This document shows positions 1 through 8,700 of a stretch of 12,274 bases of DNA, one piece after another. Source of the stretch: Oscillospiraceae bacterium (GTDB lineage: Bacteria > Bacillota > Clostridia > Oscillospirales > Oscillospiraceae); assembly GCA_017936205.1 (NCBI GenBank), contig JAGBGB010000262.1:1-12274 (forward strand). Reading direction: 5' to 3'. The notes beneath the pieces were generated by a model. That model was not told the origin of the DNA. It saw nothing but the letters and a program-made list of their open reading frames with translations, and did no database searches. Made by a program: the position numbers and the translations under genes. Numbering within the stretch: the stretch's first letter is position 1; each line of letters opens with the position of its first letter.

Positions 1-2
1 TC

Positions 3-1454
3 ATCGATGTGATCGAGGATGAGGACAGCTTCCTGATCGTGATGGATTACATAGAGGGTATTTCCCTAAAGAAACAGTTAGAGGAATACGGTGCCCAGCC
101 TCAGCAGGATGTGATCAAGTGGGCGAAGCAGCTCTGTGAGGTCTTTGCCTACCTCCACAGCCGTACGCCACCGATCATCTATCGGGATATGAAGCCCGGT
201 AATATTATGCTCAAGCCAAATGGGGATGTAGTTCTCATTGACTTCGGCACAGCCAGAGAATTTAAGGAAAGCAGTGTAGATGATACCAAGTGCTTGGGCA
301 CCATCGGCTACGCCGCCCCCGAGCAGTTCGGGGGAATGGGGCAGACGGACGGCAGGACGGATATTTACTGTTTGGGTACTACCATGTACCATTTGGTTAC
401 GGGGCACAATCCCAGCGCACCGCCCTATGAGATCCTTCCCATTCGTCAGATCAACGAAGCACTTTCCGGAGGCTTGGAGCAGATCATCCTGAAGTGTACC
501 CAGCAGAACCCGGATAACCGTTACCAATCTGCTGCTGAACTGATGTATGCATTAGAGAATTTCCAAACCTTCGATGGTGCGGAGAAGCGGAAGCAGAAAC
601 GGAGATTAGGTACCTTCCTTGCCTGTGCAGGTATGTCCCTTGTATGTCTGGGGGCAGCTATAGGCTTTGGCACACAGGCTACCAGTAAGGCAACAGACAG
701 CTACGAGAATGTGCTTTTCGAGGCTGAGTCTGCCATTGAGGACAGCCAGCGGATCGAGAAGTATCTGGAATGCATCGATATCCCGCAGATGGCAGGGAGA
801 AAAGAAGCCTATATGGGGCTCTTCGAAACCTACAAGAGAGATATGGTCTTTACCAGAGAAGAGCTTGAAACGGCAGTCAATGTGGTCAGCGATCCTGAGC
901 ATTCTCAGGCACTTCTTGCAAATCCGGAAACTTACGGAGAGATCTGCTTTGAGTTGGGAAAGCTGTACTGGTACTACTATGACGATGCAGACCAAACCAA
1001 TCGGGCAAAAAGTGCTATGCCTTGGTTTGAAAAAGCCATTAAGAACAGTTCGGAGCAGGCATCCTTTATAGGAACCGCGAGGGCTTATGCCTCTATCGGA
1101 CATTTCTACACCTCCATTGCCAGCAGCATCAATGAGGCTTCGGATCAGGGGATGTACAAGGAGCTCTTCCACAGCATTTCTCAGATCGTGGATAGCATCG
1201 CAAACGATGCTGCAGAGCCGGACATTGTACGTCTGGAAATTTTTGAGATGTCTCGGAATATGCTGGAGCAGTATGCCACTCGTTTGAAGCGAGATGGCAT
1301 CAGCAGTGCTGAGGCTATGGGACTCTTTGAAAAGATTCGGGATCGCTTGCCTTCTGTTCCGGCAGAAACAGATAAGTGCAGAGTCCTGAAGGATGCGACC
1401 CTTTCCCGTCTGGAGAAGACGAAGGAAACCGTATCCCTTGCATACGGAACATAA
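3..1454 (+). CDS. Membrane-anchored eukaryote-like Ser/Thr protein kinase, 5' end missing
   Basis: The reading frame is open to the window's left edge (I-D-V-I-E-D...), so the glycine-rich loop and most of the kinase N-lobe lie upstream. What is visible starts near the hinge (LIVMDYIEG). The catalytic loop YRDMKPGN (about nt 180-203) has Tyr where most kinases have His, and keeps the catalytic Asp, the Lys and the Asn. DFG is at about nt 240-248, and GTIGYAAPEQF, the activation segment end with APE, at about nt 300-330. DIYCLG of helix F and the closing RYQSAAEL region follow, so the C-lobe looks catalytically intact. A basic stretch (KRKQKRR) precedes one membrane helix at about nt 606-674. 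The remaining 255 or so residues should be extracytoplasmic. They look helical, with a TPR-like piece (ELGKLYWYYY... AMPWFEKAIK), not PASTA repeats. The stop overlaps the ribosome binding site of the next gene. Its target is inferred to be the ETT-repeat protein next door. Confidence 0.93.
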   Translation: MDVIEDEDSFLIVMDYIEGISLKKQLEEYGAQPQQDVIKWAKQLCEVFAYLHSRTPPIIYRDMKPGNIMLKPNGDVVLIDFGTAREFKESSVDDTKCLGTIGYAAPEQFGGMGQTDGRTDIYCLGTTMYHLVTGHNPSAPPYEILPIRQINEALSGGLEQIILKCTQQNPDNRYQSAAELMYALENFQTFDGAEKRKQKRRLGTFLACAGMSLVCLGAAIGFGTQATSKATDSYENVLFEAESAIEDSQRIEKYLECIDIPQMAGRKEAYMGLFETYKRDMVFTREELETAVNVVSDPEHSQALLANPETYGEICFELGKLYWYYYDDADQTNRAKSAMPWFEKAIKNSSEQASFIGTARAYASIGHFYTSIASSINEASDQGMYKELFHSISQIVDSIANDAAEPDIVRLEIFEMSRNMLEQYATRLKRDGISSAEAMGLFEKIRDRLPSVPAETDKCRVLKDATLSRLEKTKETVSLAYGT

Positions 1455-1460
1455 GGAGGG
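1453..1460 (+). promoter_or_regulatory. Ribosome binding site deciding the start of the ETT-repeat protein
   Basis: AAGGAGGG overlaps the kinase stop codon and lies 8 bases before the ATG at 1469. The same frame is open back to an ATG at 1376, but that start would overlap the kinase by 79 bases and would put a charged, non-membrane extension ahead of the hydrophobic helix. I therefore take 1469. Confidence 0.85.
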
Positions 1461-1468
1461 AACGGACA

Positions 1469-2203
1469 ATGACAGTTGAAACATTGGAAATACTGAGTAT
1501 TGTTGGCTACATATTGGCAGGTCTGTTCTTCATCCTGTCTGTGGTATTGTTTTTTACCATGAAGGTTCCCAAGTTGATCTCAGACCTGACAGGTCGTACG
1601 GAGAAGAAAGCCATTGCTGCCATCCGTCAGCAGAGTGAGCAGCGGGAGGATAATGTTCTTACCGGCAATACAGACAGGATCGGCAAACCCGATAACACAG
1701 GCAGGATCGGCAGATCCGGTCTGCTGAGTCGTCAGGATAAGCAGAAGGGGAAGGCTACGGCGAAGAAGGGGATCCGTTATGGCAATGTGGTTACAAAGCC
1801 CGGCAGTGCCAAGGATTCTGAGGTTCCTACAGCCCCTCTGCCTGTTATGCAGGAGATTGTAGAGGAAAACTTGACTACCACACTACGGCAGGATGAGCCT
1901 TCTGACGAGACCTCTGTCCTTTCGGCAGCTGCAGAAGATGATGAGACTACCTTGCTTTCAGCTCCGGCAGATAGTGACGAGACTACCATCCTTTCTCAGC
2001 CTGCCCCAAGCGATGAAACTACCATTCTCTCCCAACCTGCAGTGGGAGAAACCACTGTGCTTTCTCAGGGAATGACCGGAGATTTGACACAGATCACACA
2101 GCAGAACCGTAACAAGCAGTCTGCCAAACAGACAGCAGCTCCGGCTGTGCTTGTAGTCGAGGTCGACCGATTCTTCATGGAGAGTAAGGAGTTGATCGAA
2201 TGA
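1469..2203 (+). CDS. Single-pass membrane protein with cytoplasmic ETT phospho-acceptor-like repeat array
   Basis: This 244-residue protein has one membrane helix at about residues 8-31, preceded by an acidic N-terminus and followed by K/R-rich sequence. By the positive-inside rule the long tail is cytoplasmic, on the same face as the kinase domain. Residues 32-110 are basic and look disordered. Residues 135-199 hold six in-phase copies of an E-T-T/S-x-L-S-like motif, with motif starts at 135, 147, 159, 171, 183 and 194. The C-terminus is a short hydrophobic/acidic stretch (VLVVEVDRFF...). No FHA, kinase or enzymatic domain is visible. The ETT sites resemble those phosphorylated by PknB/PknG-type kinases in GarA and OdhI, which FHA domains then bind. 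With a kinase gene 14 bases upstream, a substrate or phospho-docking scaffold role is the best guess. It could instead be a structural or regulatory membrane protein whose repeats have another use. Confidence 0.88.
   Translation: MTVETLEILSIVGYILAGLFFILSVVLFFTMKVPKLISDLTGRTEKKAIAAIRQQSEQREDNVLTGNTDRIGKPDNTGRIGRSGLLSRQDKQKGKATAKKGIRYGNVVTKPGSAKDSEVPTAPLPVMQEIVEENLTTTLRQDEPSDETSVLSAAAEDDETTLLSAPADSDETTILSQPAPSDETTILSQPAVGETTVLSQGMTGDLTQITQQNRNKQSAKQTAAPAVLVVEVDRFFMESKELIE
1871..2065 (+). repeat. Six in-phase 12-codon repeats encoding ETT(I/L/V)LS motifs
   Basis: The copies, by residue, are LTTTL (135), ETSVLS (147), ETTLLS (159), ETTILS (171), ETTILS (183) and ETTVLS (194). The spacing is 12, 12, 12, 12 and 11 residues. 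The first copy lacks Glu but keeps Thr-Thr-x-Leu in exact phase. The linkers are rich in Asp, Ser, Pro and Ala. The third-base choices differ strongly between copies, so this is not a recent DNA slippage product. Confidence 0.9.
2183..2191 (+). promoter_or_regulatory. Ribosome binding site of the four-helix membrane protein
   Basis: AGTAAGGAG lies inside the end of the preceding gene, 8 bases before the ATG at 2200. Together with the ATGA overlap it implies translational coupling. Confidence 0.75.
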
Positions 2204-2724
2204 GAAGAAATCGAGAACAATGGGCAGCAGTCCGCAAAATGAGGACCCAATTCCACGGAGCACTGGCAGGTGTGGGGCTGTCCGCCTGTGCGCTGCTTTG
2301 TATTCCCTTCCTGGGAAACTACGGCTCCGGCAGTCTCCCAACCTCTTTTTTGATCGTAGGGATCACGTTTTGGCTTGGTATTCTTCTGGAAGCCTTGTGC
2401 TACATTCTTGCTGCAATGACCAAGGCTCGCTATAAACGAGCAGCGGAGGATCCGGAACAATTCACCGAGGGACCTGTAGGAATGATTGGATTTCTACGGA
2501 ACAGAGAGGCGAGGATCGCAGATATCGCCTTGCTCCTATCCCTTGTCTGGTTGATCCTGACCATCGCCCTGTCGTGGAGTGGGGCATGGCAAATCATTCT
2601 ATCTGTTACTGCGTTTTTTATCAGCCTCCAGCTTCATGGAGCGCTGAACGGTAGGATCTATGAGATCCTGAGATCGGAAAATCATCACAGAAAAGGAGAG
2701 CGTAACAATGATGAGAAACCTTAA
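2200..2724 (+). CDS. Four-helix integral membrane protein of unknown function
   Basis: The 174-residue product has four hydrophobic segments, at about residues 20-39, 48-73, 106-127 and 129-149. The N-terminus (MRRNREQW...), the central loop (about residues 74-105, with KARYKR and FLRNREAR) and the C-terminal tail (about residues 150-174) are charged and basic, so all three should face the cytoplasm and the outer loops are very short. No catalytic motif, transporter signature or known domain was recognised. The gene overlaps its upstream neighbour by ATGA and its downstream neighbour by 17 bases, so it is very probably made together with both. Its place between a signalling pair and a giant exported protein suggests a membrane partner of either one, such as an assembly, anchoring or relay factor, but nothing in the sequence fixes this. 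Confidence 0.85.
   Translation: MRRNREQWAAVRKMRTQFHGALAGVGLSACALLCIPFLGNYGSGSLPTSFLIVGITFWLGILLEALCYILAAMTKARYKRAAEDPEQFTEGPVGMIGFLRNREARIADIALLLSLVWLILTIALSWSGAWQIILSVTAFFISLQLHGALNGRIYEILRSENHHRKGERNNDEKP
2692..2698 (+). promoter_or_regulatory. Ribosome binding site of the giant surface protein
   Basis: AAAGGAG lies 9 bases before the ATG at 2708, within the 3' end of the preceding gene. A second in-frame ATG at 2711 is possible, but its spacing of 12 bases is less usual. Confidence 0.8.
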
Positions 2725-2794
2725 ACACAGAATTCTCGCCATGCTCTTGGTACTTGTCCTTCTTCTTGGTATGCTTCCTACTCCGATTTTTGCG
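2708..2794 (+). other. Sec signal peptide coding segment
   Basis: Residues 1-29 have a basic n-region (R3, K6, R8), a hydrophobic core of about 14 residues rich in Leu and Val, and a P-T-P-I-F-A cut region. The mature protein would begin EEGEG. There is no lipobox Cys at the cut, so it should be cut by signal peptidase I. Confidence 0.88.
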
Positions 2795-5700
2795 GAGGAG
2801 GGGGAAGGCTGTACCATTGTCCATGTAAACGAGGAGATCCCTGTAGGCACACGGATCGTCGCAACGAGCTTGAGCTCCGACGATCAGTCCGTTATACAGG
2901 AGGATTGGCTGGATGTGATCGAGCCCGGAGTTGCAAAAACTCTGGACGAGGCAGGTCTTGCAGTCAATGACGATGGCATTTCCTATAAGTTCACCCTGCT
3001 GTATCCTGTGGTTAAGGTAGAGAACCGCTTGATCGGCATCTACGGAGAGTCTGAGAGCTATACTCTGACAAGTGAGCATATCTTGGCACCCGTTAAGGTG
3101 AAGATCAATGAGGCTGCTTCCGTGAAGCATACCTTGGATTTCGGCGCTCCTGTAGGAGTGGCTACCATTACCTCCTATATTGATTTGGACAAAAGCAGTA
3201 CCGGAGAGAATTGGGTCGCACATCGGACCATTACCATTGACAAGAATGCGACCACCGCAATTCTGAGCTGCTATTCTAACTACGACTATTACTTCACTGT
3301 TACAGGCAATGACCTTCAGCCTCTGCAGACCCGACCCATTTCGATCTCTTCCGAAGAGACCACCACGCAGCTTGCTGACATTGAGAGGATCTACAGAGCC
3401 ACTGTGAAGTATGATGCTCAGCTCGGCACAGTAAGCCTTGACGGGAAGACCGTTCAAAGTGGTGAGACCCTGGTTCTGTCTGAGGATCTGCGTTTGACTG
3501 CCACTGCCACTGCAAACTATCACGGCATTACCAAGGTTCTCCTTGGAGATACGGAAGTTACGCCTCCTGCTACAGCACAGAATCTGCCTCCCAAGACCTA
3601 TATCATCGATCTTTCTGCATATGATATTGCAAGCATTGATCAGATCAGCATTACCTTCTCCCGATATGCAAATGAGCAGGAACTGCTGATCGATGGTATG
3701 GGAACGGTCAAGAATCAGAATCAAGACGAGCTGAATTCCGGCATATTCCCTGTAACTGCAGATAAGGATCATACCCTGTATTTTGAAGCAGCAACAGAGT
3801 GGGTGATCCAATCCCTGACGGTCAATGATCAGGCCTTGGCGGATGCTGTAGGCCAGACGACCTATACCCTGCGTTATTCCGGTAGAAGACAGAACACCAT
3901 CCATGTGGTGTTTGTAGAGAAAACCTATCCCGTAACCTACTCCATTGGTGCCAACGGTACCGTGGATGTGGAAAATGAGGGAACCGACCTTAGCGGACAG
4001 GGCTCTTTGACTCTGGGCTACAAGCTTAATGATCAAATTCCTTTTATCATCCGTGCCAAGGAAAACTACCACATTGCTTCTCTTCTGATCAACGGCGCAC
4101 CTGTTATGATCGAAGTGGATGGCAAAATGGTAGAAAAGGTGTGGACCAGAGATGATGCCTCCTATGAGGGCATCCTGACAGTAGGAAGAGAAAAGAATAC
4201 CATTGAGGTCACCTTTGCAGAGAATATTTACTCCTATTCTATTCATGTGAAGGACGAGAACTACGGTTCTGCTTACCTGACCGAAAAAAGCGGCAATTTG
4301 ATCCTTTCTCTGGTTCCCGGCGACAGATGCCATCTGGTATCCATCCAGTGTCGGAACGGTATTACCGGAGAGGTTACTTCTTTGGACCTGAGTCAGGTCG
4401 TACAGGATCCGGAGCATGAGGATCAGTTCATTCTGACCATTGAGAAGCCTAAGTATGATGCATTTTACACCGTGACCTTCGAAGCCAATACCATTTCCAC
4501 CCCTGACCCCAAGGAGGTCAATGCAACCCAAGGCGTTGACGGCTCCTATACGGTCAGCTATGATAAAGAGCTTCCTGTGAGAGTTCATATCGTAGAGGAC
4601 GGTGCTGTGGTCAACGGCAAGAAGTATGACCGCTACTATGTCCTTGTAAAGGATGGAACCAAGGTCACCTTCGCACCCCAGTCTCCTTATCGGAAGATCG
4701 AGCTGAAGACTATGGGACAGGGCGGCTTCGGTGGAGACTACAGGAGCTCCGTATCCTTCACTGTCAAGAAGAATCAGGGCTATAGCTTCGATGAGATCAA
4801 CCTGATTGAGCGTGACCGCTGGTCCATTATTGCAAAGACCAAAACCGAGCGCACCCCCATGATCTTCCTTACGGATGATCTTGCACCCACATTAGAGATC
4901 CTCAATGATCCCGGCGCTCCTGTATATACAAATGAGGATTACATTGTGAACTTTAAGGCTGCTGAAGAGGCTGACGATCTTAGTAAGCAGATCCTTTCCT
5001 CCGGTTTGGATTATCTGAAGTACAGTATTCAGAATGTTACCACCGGAGAGTATGTCAAGCAGGATGCAACTGTGAAGTTTGACGAGCAGGGCAATACCGT
5101 TCCCGCAGGCATTTCTATCAATGCACCGGAAAGCGGCCACGGAACCTTCGAGATCACCGCTATCGCATATGACAAGGCAGGCAATGCCTCCGAGACACGG
5201 AAACTGACGGTTACCATCAGCACCCTGATCCCTGAGATCAGCATTGATTTCAAGAATGCCGCTGAGAGTGCTCCTGTTGAGTATGAGAACGATCTGGACT
5301 GGTATCAGGCTGTTGAGGCTGTGATTACCGTGAAGGATCCCTGCTTTGATGCAGCCCATCAGCAATATGCTCGCAAGGTGCTGGTAGATATCGAGCTGAT
5401 CCCGCAGGAGCATGAAGCTCTCGTCTGGAAACAGACAGAGGATAAGACCGGCTATTACACCACTGTAGCTCTGGCTGACGGAGAGTATATCGCCCTTGCG
5501 ACTGCTCCGTTCCGGTATACCAACATTGCGGGCAACTCTGCGGAGCTTATCCAATTCTCCCGAGACGGAGATCCTGTTCCTTGCTCCTTCGGTGTAGATA
5601 GCGATGCACCGGATGCAAAGGTTCGAGTGGGAGAAGCAAATACCTGGGATACCCTTGCAACTGCTCTGACTTTTGGTCTGTTCTACAGACAGGACAATCA

Positions 5701-8700
5701 GCAGATGGTTCAGGTCTGTGTGGAAGAAGAGAATCTTGCAGCACTGAACTATGTGAAGCTCCCCGGTGCCTATGTTCGTGAGAATGGTCTTGACCAGCTT
5801 GACGGTCTTCAGGCATGGCTGCAGCTGAATGTAGATCAGATCCAATGGACAGATGCTACGGCAGACTGGAATCACTTTGCAGTCGGAACTCCCGAGGGAA
5901 CAGAGCTCTGGATGGATCTGACCGGCTTCACAGAAGAAAATGAAGAAATGGTGGTTCTTGTCGCTGTAATCGATAAGGCAAACAACACCACCTACTGCTC
6001 CACAGACGGCTTGATGCTGGACTCCGAAGCACCTACTATGGAGATGCCTATTATTTCCGAGACGGAGGAGGGCGTATATGTCGTTACCTTCAAGTGTGCG
6101 GATAAGGCAGTAGCTCCCTCTCTGACAGCGGGCTCCCATCCTTTGGGTGGCGAGTTCAATACAGAGAAGGAATATCCCATTCTGTCCGGCGTGACCCATT
6201 TGGAGATCACTCGAGAGTATATGGGACAGACCGAATCCATCAAGATGGATTACTCAGAGCTGATGCAGATGACCATTGACTCTGCTGTTTATGATGCAGG
6301 AGATGTTCGCATCACTGTAGCTGCAGTAGATGCTGCAGGTAATCGCTCTGCTACAAGATCTATCACGCTGGATACCCACCCTGCTGCATTGGAGCTGACA
6401 TCTGATCGTGGAGACCGGTTTGAGGGTGGCTACTATCAGAGTCTGACCGCCAAGGTTATCATTACAGAAGAAAGAGCCATCTTCGATGCACAGAAGGTTC
6501 ATATTTCCCTGATCCGTCATGGAGAGCTTGGGGATGAACCCATTCTTGGAGAGCATAGCTGGTCCGCCAGCGAGGTCGAGAACACCATCGACAACAAGAA
6601 TGTCTGCCTGATTCCCGTTCTTGAAGAAGGCTACTACACCCTGACTGTTAAATATAATGGTATGGAGGAGATTCGTTCCTTCTACATCGACACGACTGCG
6701 CCTCAGGCTGCTGTAGAGTTTGAAGAACAGCTTGCTGATCGGCTCCTGAGAGCAGTTACCTTCGATGCCATTACCAATCAGAACCTGCTGACCTCCGCCC
6801 TTGTCAGTGATAACTATGGCATTGCATCCCTGCAGTATTACAAGGCACCCTTCGATCCCAAGAATGATAGCTTCGCTATTCTGTCCGAGGAGGAGCTGGA
6901 GATGCTCTCCAACGAGGCTTGGCAGGAGGTCGCCCTTTCGAATGGCCAGTCTGCCTACGAGCTGTTCGAGGTGTCTGAGGATGAGGCATTCGTAGTATAC
7001 CTGAAGGTCGTTGACCTCGCAGGTAATGTTACCTACTGCAATACCAAGAGCGTGGCTGTGGTGGATAAGGAGAAGCCTAAGGCAGAGCTCCATGTAGGTG
7101 AGAATACTTGGAACAGCTTGGTGTCTGCTGTGACCTTCGGACTGTTCTCCAGAGAGACCCTTGAGGTTTCCGCTACCATTGAAGACAGTCTCTCCGGTGT
7201 AGAGACTGTAGAATACTTGATCCAGACCAAGGATGAGGAATTCACAAATACAGAGGAAATCTTGGGGCAGTGGATCCCTGTTACCGAGTATGCTCTTGGG
7301 GAGAGCTTTGCTGTTTGTACACTGGACCAGAGCGGTCCCTATGTTGTATACCTTCGTGTAATCGACCGTGCGAAGAATGTTCAGATCGTCAATTCCGAGG
7401 GTATGGTTTATGACAATTCCATTCTGAGTGTAGACTTTACTGCTGAGGATGCAGATCCCGAGAACGCAAGCCAGCCTCCTGTTGAGGGTGAAAAGATCTT
7501 CAATGGAGATGTAAAGCTGTCTATCGCTACCTCCGAGACCGTATTGGGTATTCAGAGCGTGATCCTCCATCTTCCTGTAGAGGGTGCTGTGGAGGATGTG
7601 ATCCTCTTCCAATACGAGATCGTGGAAGAGAACGGTCAGCGTTATGCTCGTGTTCTTGACCGTTCCAAGCCTGAGGGCGAGCAGGAGTACACCATTGCAG
7701 ATCCTGCACCTCAGTATTCTCAGCTGCAATTCTCTTGGACAGGAAGCTTCGTGGTTCCTTCCGGTGAATTTAACCTGAACGATATGCCCATCGGGGTCAC
7801 GGTGACCGATAACTCCGGTGCACAAGCGACTACCACCAAGCATATCTCCATTGACACAGATGCACCTGTAGTCAAGCTGAGCTACTCCGATTCCTTCGTG
7901 GATGAAGAGCAGAATGCGCCTAAGAATGGCTTCTATTACAGAGGCGACAGAACCCTCCGTGTGGAGGTTGCAGAGAGAGCAAGCAACTTCGATCCCACCA
8001 CCATTGAGCTGAACCTTTCTGTCAAGAATAAGAAGGGCGAGGAGCTGAAAAATGCAGAGGGTGAGTTGTTGGGCGAGCTTCTGCTCAAGGATATCCGGGA
8101 TCCCGCAAACTGGAAGTCTCAGGGAGATATCCACAGCTACGAATATGCCTTCTCTGTAGACGGCATCTATACCTTCAGCGAGCTGGAGGAGGGAGCTGCC
8201 CTGTATATCCGCATGAAGGATAAGGCAAATAACAGCAATCAGTCTAATTCCATTGAGGAAGGCTGCATCAATGTGGCACACTATGTTCTGGACAAGGAGC
8301 CTATGACTGCAAGCCTGTTCAGTATGGATCGTACATGGGACACCCTGCTCAGCATCTTCACCTTCGGTCTGTTCTCTCAGAACGAAGAGGAGGTAACCGG
8401 CTTGGTATCCGACACCATCTCTCCCTTGGATAAGGCATACTACTATGTATCCGATGGGGCTGATGCCGTTCCTGAGAAGGTAGAAAGCTGGACTCCTGTG
8501 GCTGACATGGAGCGTATTACAGACGACGAAAGCTTCCCTGTGACCACTCTGGAGAAGAATAGCAAGAATGTTGTCTATCTGGCAGTTATGGACAGAGCCG
8601 GCAATCTGACCAAGATCACCTCTGACGGCATGATCATTGACGATCAGAAGCCTGTTCTTCAGGGGAATGCCATTGCTGTTTCCGGCGGTGCAAAGGATTA

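Noticed and set aside
9-1454. GTG at 9 as the true start of the kinase
   Set aside because: The frame continues upstream to the window edge and the kinase would lack its ATP-binding N-lobe. The gene is cut by the window, not short.
1376-1468. ATG at 1376 as the start of the ETT-repeat protein
   Set aside because: It would overlap the kinase by 79 bases. The ATG at 1469 has a strong, well-spaced ribosome binding site and puts the membrane helix near the N-terminus.
1871-2065. ETT array as a recent minisatellite expansion
   Set aside because: The copies differ at most third-base positions while the peptide is kept, so they are not recent slippage copies.
2621-4588. Long minus-strand open frame (655 codons) across the start of the giant gene
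   Set aside because: It crosses a plus-strand gene junction and its ribosome binding site, has no family resemblance, and has the odd composition of a shadow frame.
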